The position numbers were made by a program, and so were the translations under genes. A stretch of DNA of 39,169 nt from Pedobacter ginsenosidimutans (GTDB lineage Bacteria > Bacteroidota > Bacteroidia > Sphingobacteriales > Sphingobacteriaceae): contig NZ_LMZQ01000025.1 of NCBI RefSeq assembly GCF_001442625.1, forward strand, positions 1 to 39,169. Direction: 5' to 3'. Below the pieces are notes generated by a model. It saw only the letters and a program-made list of their open reading frames with translations, had not been told where the DNA came from and made no database searches. Position 1 is the stretch's first letter. The number at the start of each line of letters is the position of its first letter. Positions 16,745 through 24,687 of this stretch are shown piece after piece.

Positions 16745-18730
16745 ATGGCTTTAAACGATAATAAAATGAAAAATATTACGATAAACAAAATAAAAGATAG
16801 CGTTAAGGATATACTTATCACTTTGTGTTTTGTAAGTGCTATATGTACCATGTCAGCATGTAAAAAATATTTAGATATAGTGCCCGATAACGTTGCTACC
16901 ATAGATAATGCTTTCACCATGAGAACAGAAGCAGAAAAATACCTGTTTACCTGTTACTCTTTTTTGCCAAAAGACGGCGACCCGTTCTATAACGTCGGTT
17001 TACTTTCTGGCGATGAACTTTGGGTTCCAACTCAGGAATGGGATTTTGTATCTTATGCCTGGCGCGGTGCAAGGGGCGGACAAAATGCTGCCAATCCCTA
17101 TATGAATGCATGGAATGGTAATTATCAAGGCGGAGGACCAGGCGATAATTATGGTTTATGGAAAGGAATAAGAAATTGTAATATCTTTTTAGAAAATGTA
17201 AAAGATGAAAGTAAAGTAAGAGATTTAAGACCCGACGAGCGTGCCCGTTGGATAGCTGAGGTTACTTTCTTAAAAGCGTATTACCATTATTACCTGTTGC
17301 GGATGTATGGGCCGATTCCGTTAGTAGATCAGAATATAGATATCAGTGCTCCAGAAGATGATGTACGGATTAAACGTAAACCATTTGACGAATGTGTGGC
17401 TTATATTTCTGGATTGATAGATGAATCTACAACGAATCTGCCACCGATTATTACAGACAGGACTACAGAGCTGGGAAGGATAACCAGACCTATAGCTTTG
17501 GCTGTAAAGGCAAAACTATTATTACTTGCGGCAAGCCCATTGTTTAACGGCAATCAGGATTATGCCAATTTCAAAGACCGTGATGGTGTAAATCTAATTC
17601 CATCGGCTTATAGTGCTGCTAAATGGAAAAGTGCTGCTGATGCTGCTAAGATAGCTATTGATGCTGCGGAACAAGCAGGTGCTGCATTATACAAGTTCCC
17701 AGGATCAACCTTTAAACTTTCCGATACCACGAACTTGCAGTTAACATTGAGAAGTTCGATTACCGAACGGTGGAATATCGAACATGTTTGGGCAAACCCA
17801 AACACTAGGGCAGATATGCTACAACGGGTAGCTATGCCTAAACTTGCTTCAGGTGGGGCAAGCGGTGATGCAAGAATGCAGTTGGCTGCTCCGCTTAAAA
17901 TTGCCGAAATGTTTTATTCAAGCAATGGAGTGCCTATTAATGAAGACAAGGTATTAAACTTTTCGAATAGATACAGTTTAAGAACTGCTGTAGATAAAGA
18001 ACGCTTTTATGTAAAAGTTGGTTATGAAACTGCCCGCGTAAACTTTGATCGCGAACCACGCTTTTATGCTGCTCTTGGTTTTGATGGTGGCGTTTGGTAC
18101 AAATACGATAGTCCTTCTAACTCTGATGAAAATACATGGGTTGTTGAAGGGAAGTACACTCAGTTAGCAGGCGCTACACACGTTGGCTTTTACAATGAAA
18201 CAGGTTATTATATTAAAAAATTGGTAGACTGGAACATGACGAACAGTACCAATGGTGTTTCCTATCGCGACTATCCTTGGCCGCAAATACGACTGGCAGA
18301 TTTATATCTCATGTATGCAGAAGCCTTAAACGAAAGTCAGGGGCCCGTAAATGATGTGTTTGAATATGTAGATCGAATTCGAAAACGGGCAGGTTTGGCA
18401 GGTGTGGTAGAATCGTGGAATAGTTTTTCCAATAATCCTAATAAACCAACAACCAAAGACGGTTTGAGAGAAATTATCCACCAGGAAAGAGGAATTGAGC
18501 TCGCTTTCGAAGGCAGTCGCTATTGGGATATGAAAAGGTGGAAGAAAGCAGGCGAAGTATTCAATCAGGCTATAACAGGTTGGAGTGTTTTCCAGGCCAA
18601 TACCTTAGATTATTATAGAGTAAGGACGATTTATACACAAAATTTTGTTGCTCCGCGCGATTATTTGGCACCAATTAGAAATTATGATATCACTGTAAAT
18701 CCCAAACTGGTTCAAAATCCAGGTTGGTAA
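16745..18730 (+). CDS. SusD/RagB-family outer-membrane lipoprotein (SusD3)
   Basis: A 661-aa SusD homologue, about 90 residues longer than SusD1 and SusD2. The lipobox TMSAC puts the acylated Cys at residue 39 from the first ATG. A start at Met8 (16766) would give a more normal signal peptide and is a real alternative. Family blocks are AEVTFLKAYYHYYLLRMYGP, ALAVKAKLLLLAASPLFNG, and HQERGIELAFEGSRYWDMKR in the C-terminal part (about residue 579 on). The protein ends VQNPGW, as SusD proteins do. It lies 10 bp after susC3 and 27 bp before the DUF4959/DUF5000-like lipoprotein gene. The extra length sits mostly in the middle, in the region that often shapes the glycan site. Confidence 0.93.
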   Translation: MALNDNKMKNITINKIKDSVKDILITLCFVSAICTMSACKKYLDIVPDNVATIDNAFTMRTEAEKYLFTCYSFLPKDGDPFYNVGLLSGDELWVPTQEWDFVSYAWRGARGGQNAANPYMNAWNGNYQGGGPGDNYGLWKGIRNCNIFLENVKDESKVRDLRPDERARWIAEVTFLKAYYHYYLLRMYGPIPLVDQNIDISAPEDDVRIKRKPFDECVAYISGLIDESTTNLPPIITDRTTELGRITRPIALAVKAKLLLLAASPLFNGNQDYANFKDRDGVNLIPSAYSAAKWKSAADAAKIAIDAAEQAGAALYKFPGSTFKLSDTTNLQLTLRSSITERWNIEHVWANPNTRADMLQRVAMPKLASGGASGDARMQLAAPLKIAEMFYSSNGVPINEDKVLNFSNRYSLRTAVDKERFYVKVGYETARVNFDREPRFYAALGFDGGVWYKYDSPSNSDENTWVVEGKYTQLAGATHVGFYNETGYYIKKLVDWNMTNSTNGVSYRDYPWPQIRLADLYLMYAEALNESQGPVNDVFEYVDRIRKRAGLAGVVESWNSFSNNPNKPTTKDGLREIIHQERGIELAFEGSRYWDMKRWKKAGEVFNQAITGWSVFQANTLDYYRVRTIYTQNFVAPRDYLAPIRNYDITVNPKLVQNPGW

Positions 18731-18757
18731 TTTGTAAACCAAATAACATTTTCAAAT

Positions 18758-19954
18758 ATGAACACAATGAAATTAAATTTTGTACTATTATTATCAACTC
18801 TGATAATTTTAGTTGCAGGTTGTAAGGTTGATGAACTTGAACCCCTCGAAAAAAATACAGATGTTCCTGGTGCCGTTTCTAATGTGAAATGGGTTGCTGG
18901 GCCAGGTAATGCAACTTTAACTTATGCGGTGCCCAATAATAATAATCTACTTTATGTAAAAGCTGTTTATACCCTGGCCTCAGGACGTGTGATGGAAGTA
19001 AAAGCTTCTTATTACGGAAATACTTTAAAGGTGGAAGGTTTTGGAGATACAGAAGAACATGAAGTAAAACTTTATGCAGTTACAAGAAGCGAAATAGAGT
19101 CTGCTCCGGTAAGTGTAAAGGTAAAACCCCTCGAAAATCCGATTTGGGGAGTGTTTAGAAGTATTAAAGCGCAAGCTGATTTTGGAGGATTGAGATTTAC
19201 TGCAAAAAACATTGCTAAAGCAGATTTGGCGATAGAAATCTTAACAGAAGATAGTAAAGGTAAACTCGTACCCACTTCTAAAAATATTTATACCTCAATT
19301 GTAGATATAGACCAGGCGATAAGAGGATATGATCCTATTGAACGCAAGTTTGCCATTACCATTAGAGATAGGTGGTTAAACTATAGCGATACCTTATACA
19401 CTACATTGACACCACTTTATGAAGCGGTTATTCCAAAATCAGGTTATAAGGCCGTTACATTGCCAAGCGATGTGGCCTTGAACACCTCGACTTCAATTGC
19501 TGGTATGTGGGATGGAGATACAAATGGCTGGCCAAGGGTATTAATGACGAGCTCTGGAGTTTTAACTCCTCAATGGGTTACTTTTGATATTGGTAAACTA
19601 TCTTCATTAAGCCGCATCGTAATATGGGATTATCCTGAGTATCTAAATGGCCGTACCTATTATTATGGCGGTAACTTGTTAGACTTCGAGGTATGGGGAA
19701 CAGATAATCCGCCATCAGATGGTAGTTTTACAAATTGGACCAAGTTAGGTACATTTAAATCTATAAAACCATCAGGTAGTGCCTATGGCGTTAATACTGC
19801 AGAAGATAATACCACCGGTGCTGCAGGCTTAAATTATACTTTCGATGCCGGCATTCCTAAAGTACGATACATCCGTATTAAAAGCTTAAAAAACTGGCAA
19901 GGAACAACATTTATGGCTATTGGAGAAATTCAGCTTTATGGTGATCCTAGGTAA
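18758..19954 (+). CDS. DUF4959/DUF5000-type surface lipoprotein, probable glycan-binding protein
   Basis: A 398-aa lipoprotein (lipobox LVAGC, acylated Cys22). The N-terminal region has the DUF4959 pattern, with fibronectin-like strands (VPGAVSNVKWVAGPGNATLT, about residues 35-125). A middle beta-sandwich of DUF5126 type covers about 125-220. The C-terminal 170 residues look like a DUF5000 / F5-F8 type C discoidin fold: MWDGDTNGWPRV, QWVTFDIGKLSSLSRIVIWD, and a closing VRYIRIKSLKNWQG ... IGEIQLYG. Such proteins commonly sit right after susD and are thought to bind glycans at the cell surface, as SusE/SusF-like positions do. It is third in operon B. Domain names rest on pattern recognition; binding itself is inferred. 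Confidence 0.8.
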   Translation: MNTMKLNFVLLLSTLIILVAGCKVDELEPLEKNTDVPGAVSNVKWVAGPGNATLTYAVPNNNNLLYVKAVYTLASGRVMEVKASYYGNTLKVEGFGDTEEHEVKLYAVTRSEIESAPVSVKVKPLENPIWGVFRSIKAQADFGGLRFTAKNIAKADLAIEILTEDSKGKLVPTSKNIYTSIVDIDQAIRGYDPIERKFAITIRDRWLNYSDTLYTTLTPLYEAVIPKSGYKAVTLPSDVALNTSTSIAGMWDGDTNGWPRVLMTSSGVLTPQWVTFDIGKLSSLSRIVIWDYPEYLNGRTYYYGGNLLDFEVWGTDNPPSDGSFTNWTKLGTFKSIKPSGSAYGVNTAEDNTTGAAGLNYTFDAGIPKVRYIRIKSLKNWQGTTFMAIGEIQLYGDPR

Positions 19955-19979
19955 TATGATAACGCTAAATAAAATTAAG

Positions 19980-21212
19980 ATGAAAAGAATTTCTAAAAAA
20001 ATTAACATACGGCTATGTCAATTGGGAGTAGCACTTTTATTAATTACAGCAATAGCTGCTTGTACTAAAAAAGACGATTACAAAAAGTTTATTGAAGGTG
20101 GGGAGATCTCGTACACAGGTAAATTAGATTCTGTTAAAATCAATTCCGGTAAGTATCGTGTATTAATAAACGGTCTGTTTATTGCAGATCCGAAAGTTAA
20201 AAAATGTGTAGTGTATTGGAACAACAAGGCAGATTCGGTAATTATTCCGGTCACTCGAACACCAAATGTTGATACCCTTAAATTCTTCATTAACAACATG
20301 AAAGAAGGGGTGCAAAATTTCATCATCTATACTTATGATGGTGCTGGTAATAAATCTATTCCGGTATATAAAACGGGTAGGGTATATGGAGATCGATATC
20401 AGGTTACCCTATCGAATAGAGCAATAAATTCAGCATTTACAAATGAAAATGGGGTAACAACACTCGAGTTGGGAGGAATGGACAGAGTAAGTGGGGTGTT
20501 CGCTACAGAGGTGATTTATACAGATAATGCGAATGCCAACAAAACGGTAAGGATACCAATTAACACAAACAACTTTACCCTGGCAAATTTTAAAGAAAAA
20601 GGGACGATTAAATATCGTACGCTATTCTTGCCCGATACTTTAAGTGTTGATACATTTTATACCGATTATACAAGTTTATATGTTCCGAAGTTTATTAAAG
20701 TAGATGTAACCTCAACATATTTAAAAAATGTTGGTCCTAACGTAAGCTTTTCTTCTATTAACAGTGGCAACAGATGGGGGATTTTAAGCGATTGGATTAC
20801 AAGTGCATCTGTAAAAAATGCAAGCGGTTTCGGTGGGTATGAGAAGAAAAGTAACGTCGGTTACATATCACTCGAAGCAGGTTGGGGATTGCCTAACGTT
20901 ACCGATGGTAAAATATATCAAACGGTTAGTCTCCCAGCTGGTAATTATCGTTTTGAAATCGTAATGACTGATTTTAACGCAGGCGGATCTAGGTACCTTA
21001 CCGTTGCAGAAGGAACTACCATACCGAATGTAGCAAATATCACAAGTTCAAGTATTGCCTTTTCTAATCTGGAAAGTAAGACACTTAATTTTGAACTGCT
21101 TCAGTCAAAACAGGTTTCTTTAGGTTTTGCTGCATCGTTAACTGGGACAGGTAGTACCGGGCAATATGCAAAAATAGCATCAGTTAAACTCTATAAAATC
21201 AATTATTTATAA
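19980..21212 (+). CDS. DUF4998/DUF5013-type surface lipoprotein, probable glycan-binding protein
   Basis: A 410-aa lipoprotein; I chose the ATG at 19980 because it gives a clean signal peptide (MKRISKK ... AIAAC, acylated Cys28). ATGs at 19920 and 19956 are in frame, and the first would overlap the previous gene by 35 bp. Residues about 35-140 fit DUF4998 (ISYTGKLDSVKINSGKYR, VVYWNNKADS, GVQNFIIYTYDGAGNKS). The last 160 residues fit DUF5013, a jelly-roll-like domain: GGYEKKSNVGYISLEAGW, DGKIYQTVSLPAGNYRFEI, and a final YAKIASVKLYKI strand. It ends operon B, followed by a 13-bp hairpin. As with its neighbour, a role in glycan capture at the outer surface is inferred from position and fold. Confidence 0.78.
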   Translation: MKRISKKINIRLCQLGVALLLITAIAACTKKDDYKKFIEGGEISYTGKLDSVKINSGKYRVLINGLFIADPKVKKCVVYWNNKADSVIIPVTRTPNVDTLKFFINNMKEGVQNFIIYTYDGAGNKSIPVYKTGRVYGDRYQVTLSNRAINSAFTNENGVTTLELGGMDRVSGVFATEVIYTDNANANKTVRIPINTNNFTLANFKEKGTIKYRTLFLPDTLSVDTFYTDYTSLYVPKFIKVDVTSTYLKNVGPNVSFSSINSGNRWGILSDWITSASVKNASGFGGYEKKSNVGYISLEAGWGLPNVTDGKIYQTVSLPAGNYRFEIVMTDFNAGGSRYLTVAEGTTIPNVANITSSSIAFSNLESKTLNFELLQSKQVSLGFAASLTGTGSTGQYAKIASVKLYKINYL

Positions 21213-21225
21213 TAAGTGTTGTAAT

Positions 21226-21268
21226 GCATTAGCAATCTGAAGAAGTAAAATTTAAAGATTGCTAATGC
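21226..21268 (+). terminator. Hairpin ending operon B
   Basis: GCATTAGCAATCT (21226-21238) and AGATTGCTAATGC (21256-21268) pair perfectly over 13 bp around a 17-nt loop, 13 bp after the stop of the DUF4998/DUF5013-type gene. The following run (TGATTTC) is only weakly T-rich, so it may act as a terminator or as a 3'-end stabilising stem. Confidence 0.6.
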
Positions 21269-21337
21269 TGATTTCTACCAAGCATAACCATTTTTTTACT
21301 GTTATATCGTTAAATTAGTCGATCGAAGAAACCATCT

Positions 21338-22195
21338 ATGCAAAATAAAATTCAGATCAGTTTTGTTTTATTTCTAGCTATTTTCATCCAATCCTGCGCC
21401 ATAAACAAGCATCAGGATTTTTCAAATGATTATGCTAAAGAAGGCTATAAACTGGTTTGGAATGATGAATTTAACAAAGATGGTGCCCCCGATCCAGTCA
21501 ATTGGGATTATGAGAAAGGTTTTGTCCGTAATGAAGAGCTACAATGGTATCAGCCCGAAAATGCTTTCTGCAAAAATGGTAAGCTGATTATCGAAGCACG
21601 GAAAGAAGTAAAACCTAACCCGTTATATGTAGAAGGAAGTAACGAATGGCGTAAAAAACCAAAAGAGATTGAATATACTTCAGCCTGTATCATTACCAAA
21701 GGTTTACAAAGCTGGCAGTATGGTCGATTCGAAATGAGAGGAAAGATCGACATTTCAGATGGACTTTGGCCGGCATTCTGGACATTGGGCGTAAAAGGCC
21801 GCTGGCCTGCGAACGGTGAAATCGATATTATGGAATACTACCGGGGAAAATTATTGGCCAATATCGCAAGTTTAGGACCCGATAAAAAGGCGAAATGGTT
21901 TAGTAATAAAAAATCCGTAACCGAATTGGGCGGAAAAAAATGGGCAGCTGAATTTCATGTATGGCGCATGGATTGGGATGAGAAAGCCATTAGTCTGTTT
22001 GTTGATGGCATGCTCCTTAATAAAACCAATTTAAGCGACCTTAAAAATGATGATGGTTCAGATTTTCATCCTTTTAAACAAGAACATTACATCTTGTTCG
22101 ATCTGGCAATGGGTGGTATGAACGGTGGCCCTTTAAATGATACTAAATTCCCCAATAGGATGGAAGTCGATTATGTTAGGGTGTATCAGAAATAG
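21338..22195 (+). CDS. GH16 endo-glycanase lipoprotein
   Basis: A 285-aa lipoprotein (FIQSC, acylated Cys20) with a complete GH16 jelly roll: KLVWNDEFNKDGAPDPVNWD near residue 38, GRFEMRGKIDISDGLWPAFW, and the catalytic GEIDIMEYY. There Glu161 is the expected nucleophile, Asp163 the assisting residue and Glu166 the acid/base. The C-terminal strand MEVDYVRVYQK is typical. GH16 covers endo-acting beta-1,3-glucanases, agarases and endo-beta-1,3-galactanases. With an exo-galactanase-like GH43, a GH35 and galactose genes nearby, endo-beta-1,3-galactanase is attractive, but a laminarinase cannot be excluded from sequence. The lipid anchor suggests a membrane-bound, perhaps surface, role in cutting polymer before SusCD import. 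It has its own 125-bp upstream gap, so it may be transcribed separately. Confidence 0.9.
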   Translation: MQNKIQISFVLFLAIFIQSCAINKHQDFSNDYAKEGYKLVWNDEFNKDGAPDPVNWDYEKGFVRNEELQWYQPENAFCKNGKLIIEARKEVKPNPLYVEGSNEWRKKPKEIEYTSACIITKGLQSWQYGRFEMRGKIDISDGLWPAFWTLGVKGRWPANGEIDIMEYYRGKLLANIASLGPDKKAKWFSNKKSVTELGGKKWAAEFHVWRMDWDEKAISLFVDGMLLNKTNLSDLKNDDGSDFHPFKQEHYILFDLAMGGMNGGPLNDTKFPNRMEVDYVRVYQK

Positions 22196-22208
22196 ATGCC
22201 TTTCCATT

Positions 22209-22262
22209 TGTCACCCTGAGTGCAGTCAAAGGGCTGAAACAAGTCCGGTAGGACGACCGGGT
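22209..22262. repeat. Short interspersed repeat fragment (TCACCCTGAG type)
   Basis: TGTCACCCTGAGTGCAGTCAAAGGG followed by CCGGT...ACCGG resembles the TCATCCTGA / GAAGGG-type intergenic repeats I associate with Pedobacter-like genomes. Related pieces occur at 28763-28831 and 38709-38886 of this window. Confidence 0.5.
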
Positions 22263-22270
22263 TGTAAATA

Positions 22271-22306
22271 AGAAAGAGCCATGGAAATTAAACCATGGCT
22301 CTTTCT
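22271..22306. terminator. Bidirectional terminator between GH16 and OmpA-like genes
   Basis: AGAAAGAGCCATGG (22271-22284) and CCATGGCTCTTTCT (22293-22306) form a perfect 14-bp stem with an 8-nt loop. It lies between two convergent genes, with A-rich and T-rich flanks that can serve both strands. Confidence 0.8.
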
Positions 22307-22321
22307 ATTATATTTTAAAGA

Positions 22322-22852
22322 TTAATTCTGAACTTTTATTTCAGTTCTTCTGTTCACCATTCTACCTTCTTCACTATCGTTCGAGCTGATTGGTTCTTTT
22401 TCGCCATGACCAACAACAGTGAAATTATTTCCATTTAAACCTGCGTTTATAAAGTACGATTTTACGGCATTTGCACGGTCGATAGAGAGTTGCATATTGT
22501 GGTCGGGTGTACCCTCAGCAGATGAATGCCCGTTAAGTACAAATTTGGTGGTAGGCGATTTTTTCATTTCCGCCACTGCTTTATCCAAGATAGCGAATGA
22601 TGATGTTTTAAGTACAAACGAATTAAACTCAAACTGGATATTGTCTAAGTTGAAGTTGGGTTTTTCAGCGGGTGCCGGAGCTTCTTCTTTCTCTGGGGCA
22701 GGCGCAGGTTTTTTCTCCTCTACTGGTGGTGCTGGCTTTTCAACAGGTGCTGGAGCAGGTTTTGCTACCAGTTTTTTTGTTTTACAAGAGTACATTGTAA
22801 GGGTAAACAAAGCTAGGAGCGTAGTAAATAAAAGGTTCTTGGTAATGTTCAT
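22322..22852 (-). CDS. OmpA-family peptidoglycan-associated lipoprotein
   Basis: A 176-aa lipoprotein (TMYSC, acylated Cys23). After it comes a Pro/Ala/Glu/Lys-rich linker (about residues 30-65, repeated APAP and KPAP units) that can span part of the periplasm. The OmpA C-terminal domain follows: IQFEFNSFVL, VLNGHSSAEGTPDHNMQLSI with DRANAVKSYF after it, and the peptidoglycan-binding end GRMVNRRTEIKV. It resembles Pal in size and order, but no tol genes are near. It is convergent with GH16. A TATGTTTG element (minus strand, bases 22892-22899) exactly fits the Bacteroidota -7 consensus and would start transcription about 30 nt before the ATG. Confidence 0.9.
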   Translation of the reverse strand: MNITKNLLFTTLLALFTLTMYSCKTKKLVAKPAPAPVEKPAPPVEEKKPAPAPEKEEAPAPAEKPNFNLDNIQFEFNSFVLKTSSFAILDKAVAEMKKSPTTKFVLNGHSSAEGTPDHNMQLSIDRANAVKSYFINAGLNGNNFTVVGHGEKEPISSNDSEEGRMVNRRTEIKVQN

Positions 22853-22891
22853 GTTTTAATATTAATTTAAGTTTACTGTGTGTTTGTTGCC

Positions 22892-22899
22892 CAAACATA
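22892..22899 (-). promoter_or_regulatory. -7 promoter element (TATGTTTG) of the OmpA-like gene
   Basis: Read on the minus strand, TATGTTTG is an exact match to TAnnTTTG, 40 bp upstream of the OmpA-like ATG. I see no clear -33 TTG at the expected distance. Confidence 0.45.
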
Positions 22900-23032
22900 C
22901 TAATAAATGATTACAGCTATAACGGTGTTTTTTTGAAGAAGTTATATTTAATAAGTTAATCCGCCTAATTTAACTTCAATTTTACTCAAACATATTCATA
23001 TCAATTTCCTTTATGTATTATAACATTTTACT

Positions 23033-23803
23033 ATGAACCGTTTTGAAAACAAAATCGCTTTAATTACCGGAAGCAGCCAGGGAATTGGCGCGGCATGTGC
23101 CTTAAGGTTGGCCAAAGATGGCTGTGATATTATTTTAAATGGCCATAAATTTGATGAAAGGGGCGAAAAACTTATTGCAGAAATACAGGACATGGATAGA
23201 AAAGCAACTTTTTTGGAGGCCGATTTAAGTAAAGCCAAAGAAGCCACTAAATTGATAACTGATGCCATAGCCGTATTTGGCCATTTAGATATTTTGGTAA
23301 ATAATGCGGGCGTAGAAAAAAAGGCCAACTTTTGGCAAGTTACGGAAGAAGATTACGACCTGATCATGAATACAAATTTAAAAGGTGTTTTTTTTAGCAT
23401 CCAGTCGTTTGTAAATTACTGTAGAAAAAGTAAGGTAGCTGGAACTGTAATCAATATGAGTTCTGTACACGAAGAAATCGCATTTCCACATTTTGCTGCA
23501 TACTGTGCAAGTAAAGGAGGCTTAAAGATGTTAACCAGAAATCTCGCTTCAGAATTAGCCCGGTTTAATATCAGGATTAACAATGTAGCGCCGGGAGCTG
23601 TTTCAACACCAATTAATCAAGATTTATTGAACAATATAGAACAGCTGGAAAAAGTACTTCAAAATATCCCCTTAAAACGAATGGGTAAGGTAGAAGATGT
23701 GGCAGCAGTAGTGGCTTTCCTTGCTTCTGATGATGCCGCTTATGTAACCGGATCAACTTATTTTGTAGATGGAGGATTAACCTATCATTATGAAGAACAA
23801 TAG
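23033..23803 (+). CDS. SDR-family NAD(P)-dependent oxidoreductase (sugar dehydrogenase-like)
   Basis: A 256-aa classical short-chain dehydrogenase. The cofactor-binding GSSQGIG lies at residues 13-19, NNAG follows after DILV, and the catalytic set is Ser144, Tyr157 and Lys161 (YCASK). A VAPGAVSTPIN segment and the C-terminal DAAYVTGSTYFVDGGLTYHY complete the fold. The overall pattern is closest to the glucose-1-dehydrogenase-like group of SDRs, which also includes L-fucose and other aldose dehydrogenases, so an aldose such as galactose or arabinose is a reasonable but unproven substrate. No signal peptide; cytoplasmic. It is encoded alone, convergent with the Nudix regulator gene 24 bp away. 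Confidence 0.88.
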   Translation: MNRFENKIALITGSSQGIGAACALRLAKDGCDIILNGHKFDERGEKLIAEIQDMDRKATFLEADLSKAKEATKLITDAIAVFGHLDILVNNAGVEKKANFWQVTEEDYDLIMNTNLKGVFFSIQSFVNYCRKSKVAGTVINMSSVHEEIAFPHFAAYCASKGGLKMLTRNLASELARFNIRINNVAPGAVSTPINQDLLNNIEQLEKVLQNIPLKRMGKVEDVAAVVAFLASDDAAYVTGSTYFVDGGLTYHYEEQ

Positions 23804-23827
23804 GCTAATCGTATGATGAAATTTAAT

Positions 23828-24526
23828 TTAAATCTTTAAATTTGGCATTAAGTTTAAGAATGCCTGCGAATTAGCATTGTATTTCTTCTTATCTAGTTTA
23901 AAGTAGAATGCCCCTTTTTTAGAACCTGTTCTATCTTTTTCGGCCAGCTTAATCAATAATCCAGTCGAGGTAATTTTACGGCTGAAATTTCTGGTATCGA
24001 TTTTAGTATCGTTTACTTCCTCAAAAAGAATATGCAATTGTGGGATGGTGAATTTTTTAGGGAGCATTTCAAATAAAATAGGATGGAGGGCAGCCTTGTA
24101 CCTTAATTTTTTTCGGGCATCAGCAACCATTTGGTCATGATCAAAAATAAGTTTTGGCCGATCGTTGATCAAAAACCATTCAGCTTCGTAATCATCATTT
24201 AACTGTGCCTCATATTTATGGATATCAATAAGGGCAAAGTATCCAACAGAAAGTGTTCTTTCGATTGGGTCGCGGCCAGGTTCTCCATAAATCTGCATCT
24301 GCTCCAGGTAAACACCTTCCAAACCTGTCATCTTTTTGAGTACCCTGTTCGCTGCATCGTCCGGACTTTCATTTGCACCCACAAAACCACCCATTAAACT
24401 CCATTTGTTTATTTCGGGCTCTAAACCCCGCTTAACCAACAGAATTTTAAGGTGTTCACCGTCAAACCCAAACACGATGCAATCAACAGCAACCAGATAA
24501 TGTGGCTGCCCAGAATATTCAATCAT
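23828..24526 (-). CDS. Nudix-family transcriptional regulator (AraR/NrtR-like), catalytically inactive
   Basis: A 232-aa cytoplasmic protein with an N-terminal Nudix fold and a C-terminal winged-helix DNA-binding region (about residues 148-225, containing KFTIPQLHILFEEV and FSRKIT). The Nudix box runs from Gly47 to Leu69, but the catalytic REUxEE core reads RVLKKM: the three Glu positions are Val62, Lys65 and Met66. Loss of hydrolysis with retention of ligand binding is known for sugar-sensing regulators of this family such as Bacteroides AraR. It is divergent from galT-galK-symporter, with a perfect 19-bp inverted repeat between them, so it probably represses the galactose operon and possibly itself. 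The effector, perhaps galactose or arabinose, is inferred. Confidence 0.88.
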   Translation of the reverse strand: MIEYSGQPHYLVAVDCIVFGFDGEHLKILLVKRGLEPEINKWSLMGGFVGANESPDDAANRVLKKMTGLEGVYLEQMQIYGEPGRDPIERTLSVGYFALIDIHKYEAQLNDDYEAEWFLINDRPKLIFDHDQMVADARKKLRYKAALHPILFEMLPKKFTIPQLHILFEEVNDTKIDTRNFSRKITSTGLLIKLAEKDRTGSKKGAFYFKLDKKKYNANSQAFLNLMPNLKI

Positions 24527-24578
24527 TTTTTATCCGAGATTTTAAAGGGCTTAATATGTTCAAATTTTCACGAAAATA

Positions 24579-24621
24579 AAAATTAATATTAATTGTCGTT
24601 TTGACAATTAATATTAATTTT
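24579..24621. promoter_or_regulatory. Perfect 19-bp inverted repeat, operator between regulator and galT
   Basis: AAAATTAATATTAATTGTC (24579-24597) and its exact reverse complement (24603-24621) flank a 5-base centre GTTTT. The right arm fills the spacer of the galT promoter, so a bound repressor would block it. Each arm contains the smaller palindrome ATTAATATTAAT. It is the only such palindrome seen in the window. Confidence 0.8.
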
Positions 24622-24629
24622 ATAATTTG
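24601..24629 (+). promoter_or_regulatory. galT promoter (-33 TTG, -7 ATAATTTG)
   Basis: TTG at 24601-24603 and ATAATTTG at 24622-24629 are 18 bp apart, close to the Bacteroidota -33/-7 arrangement (one mismatch or shift in the TA). The expected start near 24636 leaves about 50 nt of leader before galT. Confidence 0.55.
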
Positions 24630-24687
24630 GCGGTTTAGATAGATTAAGCTAAATGCTTCCTTTTCTCTAACCAATTGAAAATATAAA

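Noticed and set aside
22419..22859. 146-codon plus-strand frame opposite the OmpA-like gene
   Set aside because: It mirrors the Pro/Ala-rich linker of the minus-strand lipoprotein (giving Gly/Ala/Ser runs) and has no independent motif or promoter.
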